Source: Carnegiea gigantea (taxonomy: Eukaryota; Streptophyta; Magnoliopsida; Caryophyllales; Cactaceae). From it: a stretch of DNA of 64,000 nt. The position numbers and the translations under genes are program-made. Positions within the stretch are counted from its first letter, which is position 1. Each line of letters begins with the position of its first letter. The notes under the pieces were generated by a model. The model had not been told where the DNA came from. It did no database searches and worked only from the letters and a program-made list of their open reading frames with translations. This document shows, one piece after another, positions 46,495 through 59,663 of this stretch. The stretch lies in the NCBI GenBank assembly GCA_029747015.1, contig JAKOGI010003111.1, positions 1-64,000 on the forward strand, in the 5' to 3' direction.

Positions 46495-46880
46495 ACACGA
46501 CCTACATTGCACATGTAGTTCATGTAGTTTCCCAATTTGTGCATACTCCATGTACCACTCATCTTTTGCGTACTAAGCATATTCTCAGGTATCTTCTTGG
46601 GATTTTACTACATTTTGCGGCCATTCCATCACCTATTGTTGTCTACTCTGATGCAGACTAGGCTTGATGTCATGATCCAAGTTGCTCTACCACGAGGTAA
46701 TACAGTATTTTGCAACACAATCTCATTGCTTGGCACTCGAAAAAACAACCACTATATCAATATCCTTAACTGAAGTTGAACATCGCACTGTTGCTTCTAC
46801 TGTAGCTAAAACTATTTGAATTCGTAAGCCCTTACTTAATCTGGGTATTACCCTCAATTCTCCGGTTAGGGTTTACTGCA
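46495..46880 (+). pseudogene. Ty1/Copia pol remnant, right part (RNase H)
   Basis: It resumes the gene cut at 35274. Frames spell the end of RT and then RNase H: VVYSDAD near 46640, SLALEKTT, SLTEVEHRTVAST and the final LGITLNSP. Frames shift several times. It ends where a reversed B-like LTR begins at 46881. Confidence 0.85.
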
Positions 46881-47920
46881 TGTAACACCCCCAGCCCCTA
46901 GGCCAGAAGCGTTACGTTTTCCTAACTTCTTACTTAAATTCTGGGATGAAACGGACAGAGTTTCCTCTGAAAACTAACCGTTTCCAGGCTAAACGCCTTA
47001 CAATAAGTCCCTGTAGATTAACGGAAGCATAAACATATAAAACATAGCTCAACGGCCCCACGCCGGAGTTCATAACTCGACGAGCCACCCGCTCGGAGTA
47101 CATCAAATAGAATAGTTCATTAATACAGAAAAAGTAAAAGATAAAATTCAACGGTTCACACAACCGGAGTATTGGGGTTTACATCCCAAGGCATAGCTAA
47201 ATTAAACCAAGAAGACATCTAACTAACTTAATGGTTGACTCAAATGGCCATGCAGAGCGACCTTTATACCGTATACATTACATGAACTAGAATAATCATT
47301 TACAGACCTTTATAAACTAAGAATACATTAGATGACTTCATTAAACACGTAAGATCCCTTCAAATGGGCACATACGATGCCTTGCAAGCAAGAATAGGTT
47401 CCTTCTGGACTTATCTGACTCAACTTCTTCCTGTCATAAAGAAAACCTGGGAAAAAGGGGAAGGAGTAGTGGGATGAGCAACCACACGCTCAGTGAGTGT
47501 CCCCCAACCCCCTTAAAACCAAAACAATTGCAGGTAATAATACTAATAATAGTCACATATCACGTATTTATACTTTACTATCATATTAGGCAATCATAGT
47601 CCCCAAGGAAAGATTACCCTCCTTAAAAACTTCATTCAATCCCCTCAACTCGTTCTTAGGTCCTTAATGGCCAATCTTCCTTTCTAACAAACATTCAGAC
47701 ACTTAATCAAGTAGCACAGGGATGAATATGATGCTTTCAAACACACTTGTGAAAACATAGTGACTCTCATTGTATACAAAGAATAGTTTATAAATCATGC
47801 TAACTCCTTTAATGCTTATAACTCTCCTAAAAGCTCTTAAAATACCCAATTTTGTAAGAGAGGCTTTGTAAGAACATCCTTTCATAAGATAAGTACCTTG
47901 AAAAGCTCAAATGTACGATG
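46881..47920 (-). mobile_element. B-related LTR, 3' part, reversed (copy 1)
   Basis: From TGTAACACCCCCAGCCCC the reverse complement follows the end of the B LTR: TTGGGGTTTACATCCC, GGTTGG near GAGCGTGTGG, and AGGAAGAAGTTGA. Similarity is moderate, so it is a sister family, like the fragment at 7070-7325. It is cut at the duplication junction. No internal region is attached. Confidence 0.8.
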
Positions 47921-47925
47921 CACAC

Positions 47926-49640
47926 GGGTTTTATTTAATTAGATCCAGACCCTTTAATTTGAGTTGAATTTAATGAGTCTAGATCGGGTTCATAACCTAC
48001 TCCCATCCCCATGTTAATCGGTCAATCTCTCATATTAGTCAGCACTCAATATTGTCCAGGGGACACAGAATGATGGGCGCTCTTTCTCTTCTTGGTGATT
48101 ACTAGTAATATAACGTCATACACAAGGTCATCTTTCAAACTTTAAATTTTAGATTATTCTTCTGAATGTATTTTTTCTTTATTTAATTTAATTTCTTGCC
48201 ATTTATTGTCTATTTGTATATTATTTTGTTTTCCTGGAAGTCAGATTTCTTAAAAATGGAAATTCGGAATTGAAATATGTTATTTTTATTTATTTTGGAG
48301 TTGTTGGTGACCAAATTTTGGTTATTGTTCTTAGTTATTCATGTAGCAAACTCAAAATTTTATCTGATTTTGGTGACTATTGTGGGATATGGATTTGTAC
48401 TTAGTGCTTTGGTCGCTTTTTTTTCATGGTAGAGTTATTTTTCTAAGTAATTTGTGTGGAAAGTTTGGAACTTTACCTGTTTTTGGGGACTATTGTGTGA
48501 TGTTGGTGGCTATTGAGTGATGTGGAGTTGTGGCGCTTTTATTTTCATGCTAGAGTTATTTTCTTTAGTAAATCAAATGGAAAGTTTGAACTTCATTTGT
48601 CTTTAATGGCTAGCTGTGTGATACGAAGCTATTTTTGAATGTTTGATTGTGGTTATTCCTTTATAGAATTATTGGTCATACTAAGTCACTTGGAAAGTTC
48701 GAAACTTTACTCGTCTTTGGAGGCCTTGTGTGATGTGGAGATGTGGTTAACTGGTCCTTTTATTCCATTGTAGACTTATTGCCATATAGTGCTTCAAGAA
48801 GAAAGTTTTGAATTTTATTTGTCACTTTTATTTTATTGTAGAGTCATTTTTCTTAGTACTTCGCCTGGGAAATTTGACACTTTATATGTCTGAGGTGGCT
48901 ATTGTGTGACATGAAACTATGAATGAACGTTTTGACTTCAACAACATCTGTTTCCCAAACTATAGCAAAGAGCAAATGATTTATATTTCATCATAGAATT
49001 ATTTTTCTTAGTAATTCATCTGAAATGTCTGAAACTTCTTTCTTGATTTTTGTGTAATCTGAAGCTATGTTGAGAGTTTTGGCTGCTCTTGTTACTTTTC
49101 ATTAAAGAGGAAGTAATGCATTTTAAATGTCAGTAATTTGATCCAATTAGCGTATTTAGTATCTTCTCAGTTGTTGTCCTTGGTTTCTTGATTGTTATTT
49201 TAGTCTTGTAATACTAGTGTAGTTGACAAACATGTGCTGCCTGTTTGTGTCCCTTATCCTGCTGGGCCTTGCTAAGACGACTATACCACTATTTCTTTCG
49301 TTTTAAAAGTCACCAACAATGTGGCAATTAGGACATTATATTGGTGTGTATGGATCTGATGTGATATTTGGTTTAATGTAATGTAATGCAATCAACATTG
49401 TAATGCAATCATGATTACGTAGTTTGTAGTAATCATAATTACAAGGTAGTTGTTATTTACAATACACTCTTACAACCAAACAAGATAATGAAAACACAAT
49501 TACAAACTTGTTTACATTACAAGGTTGTTTGCATCAAACGAAACATTATCCTAACGCTTTTCTTGTGTATGCTGACTAATGAAAATATGTATCTTTTCTT
49601 CCAGCAAATTGTGCGGCTGGTCTTAAGTTTGCAAGTTATG
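47926..49640. other. AT-rich non-coding DNA with degenerate tandem repeats, copy 2
   Basis: Same content as 31841-33557, including the degenerate repeats (about 48306-49095) and the MITE-like stretch (about 49347-49548). A 2-base deletion near 49120 (CATTTT for CATATTTT) changes the offset between units. Confidence 0.6.
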
Positions 49641-49915
49641 TTCTGGTATTGGGTTCAAAGCATATTTATGATAACACCCAGAATGGCAGCATGACGACTC
49701 AACAACAAGACATTTCGAATGGAGGCAAGACCACATACGATCATCATGATATAGTAAAATAGCAACAGCAACAAGCATAACGGTTAGCATAGTACAACTC
49801 TAGAATTTCCTATGAAAACTACCATAGGGCACATGATGCTCATCACATAGTCTCACATAGCAATGCATCAATAGCAACAAACCTCAAACAACATTCGATG
49901 TTATAATGGCGTTAC
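49641..49915 (-). mobile_element. Reversed fragment of B internal region, copy 2
   Basis: Copy of 33558-33832; same limits and orientation. Confidence 0.85.
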
Positions 49916-49925
49916 GAGGGTTGGT

Positions 49926-51357
49926 ATTTTCTAAAACATGCAGCTTCCATTAACCATGTCGTCTATGGTAATCTTGCAAGTGATATTTTAATTCTCACTT
50001 CCACCACAAATTCCTTTGTCTCATATAAGTCTAATTCGGGTTGCTCTAGTGAGGTACCAGTGTACTTGATTTCACTCTCTAGTTCGCATGTGTCCTCCTT
50101 AGGTCGCTCATCTCCTTCACTAGGTCTCTTGTCATCTTAGCCATATCTAGCCCGCAATCCTCACTCTCCTCTGAACTGTTTCATCGTAGTTAAGCCCAAT
50201 CCCCGTAGCCATTTCATCTCCCATGGACTGTTGCCTCAGTCCCAGTAGCCCCAACCCATCTCCTTCATGACCCAATCCTCCTGCAGTCCCATAACGAACT
50301 TCTCTTCCTCTTGAACATGCTCTCATAAACATTCCTGCTCTTTCATCCACTTCTTGTCATATTAATGTTCATCCTGTGCAGACCTGGTATAAGTCCGGTG
50401 TTACCAAGCCTAAAAATCTACTCTCTTTTTTATCTCTTTGTTCTGAAACTGGACCTGCCTCCTTTAAAGAGGCTTCTCAGAAACCTCATTGGCAGGAGGT
50501 TATGGCCGATGAGGTTAACGCATTAATGGCTAATCATATATGGGAACTAATTCCTTATGATTTCTACATAGAACCTGGTTGCAAGTGAGTGGGTGTACTG
50601 GATAAAATACAAGTTAGATGGTAGTATTCAGCGGTGCAAAACTTGTCTAGTTGTTACTGGTAACCATCAATAGGCAGGTATTGACTTCCATGAAACGTTC
50701 TTGTTTACCTTGCTACTATTCATCTTATTTTATCCATTTCTTTGTTTAAGAAGTGACCTATTCATCAACTTGATATTGAGAATGCTTTTCTTCATGGCAT
50801 CTTAACTGAGTCGGTATACATATGTCAGTCCCTTCGTTTTATAGATCCTCCATTCCCTTAGCATGTATGTAATCCTAAGAAAGCTATCTATGGTCTTAAA
50901 TAAGTGCATTGTGCTTGGTTCATACGTTTAATAGCTTTCTTTTAACGCATGGTTTTCATTGCAGTCAGGCTAATCCATTCATGTTCATTCTTCATTTTGG
51001 TTCACATAAAATTATTCTTCTGTTGTATGTTGATGACATTATCTTGATAGGGAGTTCTATTCATCTTTTACTATCTTTTACTAATCTTCTCTCTCGTTAG
51101 TTTACCATGAAAGACTTAGATGACCTCTATTATTTTCTAGGTGTGTATGTTATGCATTCTTCTGCAGGTTTGTTTTTGTCTCAGTTCAAAAAATACACAT
51201 CTAACCTTCTTCATAAGTTTCATATGCACACCTGTAAACCTATTCGCACTTCTTGTGCTGCAAAGACTGCACTTCCCCTCTCTGCTGGTAAATTACTTGC
51301 AGATCCCATAGAGTATAGAAATAAGCTAGGTGCTTTATAATATTTGACTATGACATG
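49926..51357 (+). pseudogene. Ty1/Copia pol remnant, left part, copy 2
   Basis: Copy of 33843-35274, with the same stops and frameshifts. RT frames lie at 50376-50588, 50909-51100 (LLYVDDIIL) and 51107-51340. Protein differences from copy 1 are few, for example ANHIWEL for TNHIWEL. It is cut by element C at 51357. Confidence 0.9.
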
Positions 51358-53914
51358 TGTAACGCTCCAAAGATACATCAATTACTGTTTGCATTTCTTT
51401 TACTAGTTTTCCCCAAATAGGAATGATAACCCAAGTGATTAGGCGTTACTGCCGTCCAAATAAGGACAAGGCTTTACTTGTACATGATAAACTGAGCCAT
51501 AATAAACAACATTTACCATCAAAGGCATTCAAACCTTTAGAACCTATCAAACCATTTCGACAAATATAGAAAGTTTTTCTAACATCAAAACCATACAAAC
51601 ATGTCAAGGATTACACCAAAATATAGAATTCTGGAAGAAAAAAAAAAAACAAATACACCCTCAATACCAAAGTATATTCCACAATACGGTGATATAACAT
51701 CTCAATGATACTCTACCCCCATTTCATAAAGATTTCCCGGCTCACTTATCCTCTTCAGCCCTTCTGCCTGCCTGAGAGTGATTCCCTGAACACTTTCCCA
51801 AAACAAAACATGAAAACATTTTGAAATGTGAGCCGAAGCTCAATACATGCATTCCTGTATTGTTAAACATTCATGGAACAAAAACTGGTTGGGCCCGTAT
51901 TGTAATTCATTTTTAATTAAACACAGGGAATAAGATGAATATGAAACTGCGTTGTCAATTAATATCTGATAATGAACACCTGGTAACTGTTACGATCTGA
52001 AGATAGGTGTATACCTACCAACCCGATCAGGACCTGGCCTGAAACCCTACAGGTTACTGAAGGGCTATGTCCTATAACTGATAACTGATGGGGTCACTAA
52101 TTATATGATAAATCACTGATTAAACTGATTCATTGATGTATTTACCAAAACATTATAATTTTGATAAATATGTGTTGATTTCTAAAGATACAAGCAATGA
52201 ACACACTTGGAATTTTTAAATGTAAGCTCATGGAATAATAGTATTCACAAAAGTGGAAGAAATGATAGATTAGGCCCGGATTCTGTACAAAATCATCGTT
52301 GTAGGAACATACAGTTAGCAAAAGTATTTATTTCATAGCTAATAATTTAGAAAAAGCAAAGTAAGCATAACAGAGGTTTAAGAAGAATGACTCATAAGTT
52401 AATCATCTAACCTCAGATTGAGACTTAAAACCCCAATATAGAAAGCTTAAGAAGTCCCAAAAAATTTTTATTTAGAACACCAAGTTTGATTCTCTCAATA
52501 AAATTCCCAAAATGAGGCTAGAACGAAAGTATGTCAGTTTTAGTCCATTCCGCGTAGCTTCGATAAAACGATCATAACATTTTCCACAGACCTCAGATTA
52601 AGGGGATTCAAGAGCACTTTGAAAGCTAACATACTGAGCTATTTACCCACCAAAATCATAATTTTTGGTTGGGCCGTGCATTACCAGTTTATTGCCAAAA
52701 TCTGCCATGTTTTCTTGACATTTCCAGTCCTCACTATTTTGGCTTTTCCCTCTCTTTTTCATACAAATTCTCAACTTAAATCATTCTTTATAAGCATGTA
52801 AGCAAGCTTTGGTCCATCCCAACAGCATACAAAATCACCACACTCAAACTCACTTCATAATCATATCCAAAAGAGATCATTTTTCAATCAAACACCCATA
52901 TAAACCAAACTTAAGGCTAAATTAACCCAAACCATGCATTATTTGGCAAAACCCTAGCTTAAAACCAACTTGGACTCCCTCCAACTCATGTGAAATCACC
53001 AAAAACATCAACATAGACACCAATAGATTAGAAGATGACCAAATCAAAGATAGAACAATTAAAATCCAACACTTTAACAATAAGCTTGCATGATCAAAGA
53101 TTAACCCTAACCTAGCATGACCCAACTTCAACACCATCATGATCAACATCAAAATAACTCCTATTTCTTATCAAAACATCATGATCAAACTCAAAAACAT
53201 CAAAACAAGAATCAAAACTAAGATAAAAATCAAAACTAACAAAAACAAATTTCAAGATTACTCACTTTGAGTGCAAATAAGTTGAAATGCAGATGAGGTT
53301 TAGGGGTTTGATGATGGAGGATGATAGCTTGAGGTACTAGGATGTCGAGGGGGTCGAAAACCACCAAGGATGGCTAGAAAAGTGGTCGGAAAACACCTAA
53401 AAGGGCTGCTGCCTGTCGTGAGGAGGGGAGAGAGAGGAGAGAGAAGATGAAGTTTTGGACTTGCTTTGAACTTTGTTGACCAATCTTCTCTTGGCTGAGT
53501 TTTTATCTAGTAATGCCACCTTTTAAACTTACCATGGTTAAGTTAACCATGGTAATTAGTGTGAAATCATAGGCAAACTTATTGGACTTCAAAACGGCTG
53601 AAATAAATTGGGTTCGGGAATAAAACGCTTCGTAACGATAATATTTTTACGAAACTAAAAATTAAAGCTTTGAAATGTTACGAAAAACAAAATAAATTAC
53701 TTAGGTTAAACTTGTTAGGGCCTACTATCAATTCTCCCAAAGTTTTTGTTAATCAATTAAATAAACAATTAAAATCCGAATTGCCAAGTGAGGGCCCAAA
53801 TAAAAATTTTCCACCGGGGTGAATAAATGAAATGAGAGAAGAAAAAAAAATTATGAACATGAAGTAATTAAATAAATGAATATAATTAAATAATTTTAGG
53901 GTTGGGCTATTACA
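51358..53914 (-). repeat. Element C copy 2, 3' LTR
   Basis: 2557 bp, very close to 35275-37829. It includes the perfect inverted repeat at 53529-53555 and is followed by the purine tract at 53915-53932. Confidence 0.93.
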
Positions 53915-53959
53915 GCCTTCCCCCCTTAAAGAGTTTCACCCTCAAAACTTATGACTTTT

Positions 53960-55390
53960 CCATATAATGCAAGATTACCTTAAATAATTGTGGATATTTG
54001 GCTTTCATTTTCTCTTCGGCCTCCCAAGTAGCTTCTTATGAGGTATGATTTGACCATAGCACTTTGACTAGAGGTATTTGCTCGTTGCGCAACTATTTAA
54101 TCCTGCGAGATCGGTTGCTCTTCATACACTAAACCCGCAGTGCGTTCAATAGGTTCATGTACAAAGGCGTGGTTTGAGTCTGGGGTATACTTTCTAAGTT
54201 GAGAGATGTGAAATACGTTATGCACATGTTCTAGCTCTACCGGAAGATCCAGGCAACAGGCTATAGGATTCAACTTTTCGATGATTGCATATGGTCTAAT
54301 ATATCGTGGACTCAATTTGCCTCACATCCCGAACCTCTTGATACCCTTAGTTGGCGATACTTTCAGAAAAACTTTATCTCCTACTTGCAACTCCAAAGGC
54401 TTCCTTCTCTTGTCCGCATAACTCCTTTGTCGACTCTGGGCAACCTTAATATGTTCTCGAATCCGTCTTATTATTTCCACAGTTTCCTGGATCATTTCAG
54501 GGCCTAGAATACATGCTTCATCCAAATCACTCCAGCAAAATGGGGTTCTACATTTTCTCCCATATAGAGCCTCAAACGGGGCCATTCTGATGGTAGACTG
54601 ATAGTTGTTGTTATAAGAGAACTCCACCAAAGGCAAATCATCTTCCCATTTTCCTTGGAACATTAATACATAAGCTCTTAACATGTCTTCTAGAATCTGA
54701 TTCACTCTTTCCATTTGCCCATATGTTTCAGGGTGATAAAAGCTGCTGAAGTTCAATTTGGTCCCAAAGGCCTTTTGAAGTGCTTGCCAAAAACGAGCCT
54801 AGAATCTTTGATCCCTATCCAATACTATATCTAAGGGGATTCCATATAGTCGGACTATCTCTTTGACGTACAACTAGGCTAGTTTTTTAACTCCCCAGGT
54901 ATCTTTGATTGGTAGAAAATGGGCCGACTTGGTAAGCCGATCGACTATAACCCAGATAACATTCTTCTTCGAGGCAGAAAGGGGTAAACCCATTATAAAG
55001 TGCATTAAAATCGAATCCCACTTCCAAGTGGGAATCTCTAGGGGGTCGCAGTTCATCCACAGAACGCTGATGCTCTGCTTTGACTTTCTGGCAGGTTAGA
55101 CACTTATCTACATATTCTGCAACCTCCTTTTTCATATTATTCTACCAGAAGTATTATCGTAAATCTCTGTACATCTTGGTGCCTCCTGGATGCACTGAGT
55201 AGCGAGTGTTATGAGCCTCCTCTAGGATCTGTTTCTTTAGTTCCTCATTTCGGGGCACACATAGGCGATTCTGGAATCGCAGGGTCCCATCCTCATGTAC
55301 TACAAACTCGGGAGACTTTCCTCTCTCTAGATTTTGCTTTATCCTTTGGAGTTCAGGATCACTTTCTTGGTTCACTCGGATTTCCTCCAC
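53960..55390 (-). pseudogene. Element C copy 2: integrase and chromodomain (broken)
   Basis: Same pieces as copy 1. One frame-join differs: in copy 2 the core end and C-terminal domain read through as a single 144-codon frame (54322-54756, GQMERVNQ to KRFGM). Copy 1 has a stop between them near 38444 (TCA for TCC on the plus strand). The His in MHFIMGLP is shared. Confidence 0.88.
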
Positions 55391-55450
55391 TATGGAAGGC
55401 TATAAGGTGAGTGCTGATAATTGAACTCGTACTTGCCTATGGGACACTAG

Positions 55451-56200
55451 TTAAATTCCCAAGTCCTCAAGTTCTTTCAAGAGACTCACCTGAGTAATTA
55501 CAACAATATTTGGGCTATGTTGCACTTTTCCATTTAGGGCATCTGCTATAACATTTGCTTTTCCTGGATGATATTGAATTTGCAAATCATAATCCTTAAG
55601 TAGCTCAAGCCAACGCCGTTGCCTCAAGTTGAGCTCCTTCTGAGTGAAGATATACCTCAAACTTTGGTGGTCAGTATAAATTTTGCATGGGACTCCATAT
55701 AAGTAATGTCTCCAAATTTTTAACGCAAAAACCATGGCTGCTAACTCCAAGTTGTGAGTAGGATAGTTTTTCTGGTAAGGCTTAAGTTGTCGAGATGGAT
55801 AAGTTACTACCTTATCTTCCTGCATCAGAACACACCCTAATCCATTCTTTGAAGCATCACTATAAATGGTATATTCCTCACCTTCCATTGGTAGCGTTAG
55901 GATTAGGGCGGTAGTTAGTCGCTGCCTTAGCTCTTGAAAAGCTTTATCACATTTTTCAGTCCACTCAAACTTGTTCGCTTTCTTCAACAGATTGGTCATA
56001 GGTGAAGCTATCTTTGAAAAGTCCTTGACAAATCTTCGATAGTAACCTGCTAAACCCAGAAAGCTTCTAATCTCAGTGATATTAGTAGGGCTTGGCCATT
56101 CCGTGATTACCTTAACCTTTTGGGGGTCAACTTTGATTCCTTCTTTTGTAACCACATGTCCCAAGAACATCATTTCTTCCAACCAAGACTCGTGTACTTC
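55451..56200 (-). pseudogene. Element C copy 2: RT thumb/connection and RNase H
   Basis: 243 codons (55451-56182) with all four RNase H acidic positions ([32 protein letters not shown]). A 2-base GT insertion near 56190 breaks the upstream frame that is open in copy 1. Against copy 1 I see replacements T/I, A/V and A/T. Confidence 0.9.
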
Positions 56201-56266
56201 TTTAATTTTCCATAAAGTTGATGCTCCCTCGGTGTTTGTAACACAATCCTCAAATGATCAGCATGT

Positions 56267-56698
56267 TCATCTGTCCTTAAAATAGATAAGAATGTCATCT
56301 ATGAACACCACCATAAATTTATCTAGGTAGGGTCTAAAGACTCTATTCATAAGATCCACAAAAACTGCAGGAGAATTAGTGAGGCCAAATGGCATCACTG
56401 TAAACTTATAATGACCATACCTAGTTCTAAACACAGTCTTGGGAATATCTTCAGGTTTAACCCTAGGTTGGTGGTACCCTAACCTCAAATCAATCTTAGA
56501 AAAGAATCTTGTTCCTTATAATTGGTCAAACAAGTCATCTATCCACGATAAAGGGTATTTATTTTTGATGGTGATCTTATTCAACTCCCTGTAGTCAATG
56601 CACAGCCTTAAGGTTCTATCCTTTTTCTTTAAGAACAACACTGGGGCACCCCCATAGTAACACACTTGGCCTAATAAAGCCCTTCTGCAATAGCTCAT
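56267..56698 (-). pseudogene. Element C copy 2: RT fingers and palm
   Basis: Fingers in 56516-56698 ([12 protein letters not shown]), palm in 56267-56488 ([21 protein letters not shown]). Copy 1 reads these as one frame; here a stop near 56514 splits them. YHQLRV has become YHQPRV. Confidence 0.9.
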
Positions 56699-57206
56699 CT
56701 AACTGAATCTTCAGTTCCTTAAGTTCAGTTGGGGTCATACGATATGGGGCCTTGGAAATAGGTTGGGCATCAGGGTTTAATTCAATTCCAAAATCAATTT
56801 CCCTCTGTGGCAGTAATCCTGATAACTCTTCAGGAAAAACATCCTCAAACTCACAGACTACAGGAATATTTTCAGCTTTCTCTTCTTTGGCTTGGGTGTC
56901 CATAGCATAACACCAATATCCCAGACATCCTTGACATAATAGCTTACTTGCTTTCATAGTAGAAATTAAGAGATAGGATTTTTCCTCTCTCTGCTCATAG
57001 AAAAATACTTCTCCCCCTTTTTTGTCTTTCAAAATAACCTTAAGATCCTCACAGTCAATCTTAGCTCCATAGGTGTATAACCAGTTCATTCCCAAATTGA
57101 TGTCAAAATTAGACAAATTAAATTGAATCAAATCCACAGGGTAGGTGGTTCCACCAATGATAATGGGAACAAATTTATAGGAGATAGGGCATTCAATCAC
57201 AATCAT
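56616..57206 (-). pseudogene. Element C copy 2: protease C-terminal half, linker and RT entry
   Basis: A 196-codon frame in which the codon after YAMDT is CAA. It continues through [39 protein letters not shown] and [11 protein letters not shown], the standard protease-RT linker of Gypsy elements. Copy 1 has a TAA at this codon. It runs out of frame with RT after LLWG. Confidence 0.9.
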
Positions 57207-57258
57207 TAGGTAGCTTGATCCTATAATTGATTTCCATCCTCCTATCTTCCAAGTTCAA

Positions 57259-57933
57259 TTACATGGCAGATCGGGTGGATATAAATGAATGAGTAGCACC
57301 CGAATTAAATAATACACAAAATGGCTTTGAATTTAAAAAGAGAGTTTCAATTACTACCATACCAGAGGTGGCAGCTTCTTTCTTACTCATTACATACGCC
57401 CGTCCTACTACTGCAGGCCTTGGTGGTGGGGCCCCTTGGCGAGATAGGGCCAAGGGTTTTGATGCCCCTTTGTCTACAGCCTTCATCCGTCGGGGGCATG
57501 CAGCAATCAGGTGTTCAGGGCTTCCACACCGCATACACTTATTAGTTCCTACTCGGCATTTAAGGGTGGTGTGATTTGTTCTGCCACACTTCGCACAGGG
57601 TGCTGTCGAGCCTACAGGACGGCTCTTAGGGGGAACAGGAGTAGGTTTCTTCTGGTTCTGGTTCACACTCTCACTCGGAGTTCCTCGCTTAAACCCCTTT
57701 CTCTTTTGGTTGATTGGATTCAGTGCTCTCAACTCCGTCTCCACTCGTTCCACTTCAGCCGCTTGTTCATATAGTTCTTGGTAAGTGAAAATTGGTTGTC
57801 CAGCTAACCGATTTCGAATATAGAACACCAAACCCTCTTCAAATCTCCTCATTTTCAACCTTTCAGATGATACAAAATCAGGAACAAAACTAGATAATTC
57901 TGTGAACTTACTGATGTACTGCATCACAGTCAT
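57259..57933 (-). pseudogene. Element C copy 2: gag C-terminus, zinc knuckles and protease active site
   Basis: 224 codons, with both CCHC knuckles and FNSGATHSFIS. Differences from copy 1: Q/R, F/Y, R/Q, K/E and I/M, plus two silent changes. Confidence 0.92.
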
Positions 57934-58070
57934 GGTGCACTTATCTTCAGCTTCATAAATTCTTTCTTCCTTTACCTTTGGACCACAACTGGGTAGAATT
58001 TTTCCCCTAACTCACTCAGGAATTTATTCCAGGTAAATTCAGGCCCTACGAGCTTATCCTTAGTAGTATT

Positions 58071-58514
58071 CTACCAAATTTCAGCTTCACCAGTCAAATA
58101 ATACGTCCCAATATTTACTTTCTTTCCTTCTGGCACCTCTACTACTGTAAAGATTTTCTCCATTCCTCTTATCCATTCCTCCACTACTACTGGATCATAA
58201 GATCCGTCATAAACTTTAGGGTTGCATCGGGCCACCCTATCCGCTAATTTATCCTCTTTAGGAGGGGCTTCAGTAGGTACTTGGAGAATCCGCTTCATCA
58301 ATTCAGCTACTAAGGCCGGCCAGTAGTTCGGGTCCCCAATGTTGTGATCTATCTCAGAAGGGATCGGTGACATTTGGCCAAAATTTGGTGGCACATGATG
58401 GGAGGCTTGATCACCTGATCCCTGGCCATGATCCGAGATTTCCTCTATATGAACCTCTTCATTGTTGTGCACTGATTCGGACATTCTGATTGTATATGAA
58501 ACGAAACAATTCAA
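58071..58514 (-). pseudogene. Element C copy 2: gag N-terminal part
   Basis: 147 codons, one residue different from copy 1 (VSYT for VSCT near the start), ending at the same TAG. The stop therefore predates the duplication. Confidence 0.88.
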
Positions 58515-58919
58515 TCACTGGAATACTCAAACATATAAGATAAGCATGCCCAACAACCACATTTAACATAACTCAAAGATTATGGAAAACAACCCAAAGT
58601 TTCATTATATCATTTCATAACTGCTTATTTACATACATAACTGCTTATTTATACACATGATCAACAAAACATACTACATCTACCTAACTAGGCAAAGTCA
58701 GTTTTAACTCCTAACTCAACCCCAAATACTAACTAGCCCAAAGATGCTAGGTCCTTCACATAACCAAAAAGAAATATGGACCATGTCATGACGGTCGGAA
58801 TGGATCTAACTAACTATATACAATGTCACATCCAATACAAAATATATCCATCCCAACCGACCATACTATAAACAAATAGGGCTCAAAAGAAAACTACTAT
58901 CACTAACCCCTAGACCCAC

Positions 58920-59663
58920 CTAACGATCCCTAGATGGATTGTAATCCCGGTCAGAGTCATCATCAAGTTTTTTGCCTGAATCAAAGCTGCTAGTAGATGC
59001 CTCTAATTCGGCATCACCAACCTCCTGCTGAACCTGTTGCTCCTGCTCATCCTGTAACTCCGCCATCAACTCATCAGCCTCCTGTTCCCATTGCTGCTCT
59101 ACCCCCAGCTTGTCAATGTATTGATCCTCCTCGGGATCCTCCTCCTCTACCTGGTGGCCCTCATCCCTAGAACTAATCACCACTACATCAGGGGTGTCGG
59201 GGAGGTCTATTACCACGTGAGCCTCTCCAGGACTATTGGGCATCAGTGGGGTACCTGGTGCGGGCGGGGAAGGTGGCCCCTGTGCTAGTGCTGGGGATGC
59301 AGGCGGGGGAGGTGCATGATATAGCGGAAAGACATACTGTAGTGTTACCATGGTGATCTCCCTGTGATCGAACTCTTCCCTCAATAACAACTCGGTAGCG
59401 AGTGTAGTCCATGCCCCCTGGGCCTGAAACCTAGGCCCGTCCCAACCAGGGTTCCCTGTTACCATATAGTGACGATAACGAAGCCTAAATTACACCCATT
59501 GATGAACTATGGGTAAGGACCACAGTAGTCTATGCCCACGGACTGTGACACTGTGAAACTCAGAGAAAGAGTCCTGTACATGGACCTCTATACTAGCATG
59601 CAACAGTGCAATGTGAGTAGCTATAGATGCACCCATCATCAAGTTAACAGCATAAGGGTCCTT
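58920..59663 (-). CDS. Extra pre-gag frame of element C copy 2 (unknown function, probably spliced)
   Basis: Counterpart of 42833-43576, with the same acceptor and the same TAA at codon 58 (59490-59492). From Met 67 (59465) its 181 residues are identical to copy 1. The base differences, agt/agc, gca/gcg, cta/ctg, gta/gtg and gtg/gta (sense codons), are all silent. Upstream of the TAA two of three differences change the protein (V/G, P/S). The function is unknown; see copy 1 for its layout. Confidence 0.55.

Larger units (their letters stand above)
31841..47925. repeat. 16.1-kb tandem unit, copy 1
   Basis: The sequence from CGGGTTTTATTTAATTAG at 31840 recurs at 47925 and stays colinear to the window end. 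The offset grows only from 16,083-16,085 to 16,089 through a few 1-2 base indels. Shared bases at the breakpoint are CACAC (31836-31840 and 47921-47925); sequence left of them differs. By eye the copies differ about once per 100-200 bases, against roughly 10% between the two LTRs of the C element inside, so the duplication is much younger than C. Confidence 0.95.
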
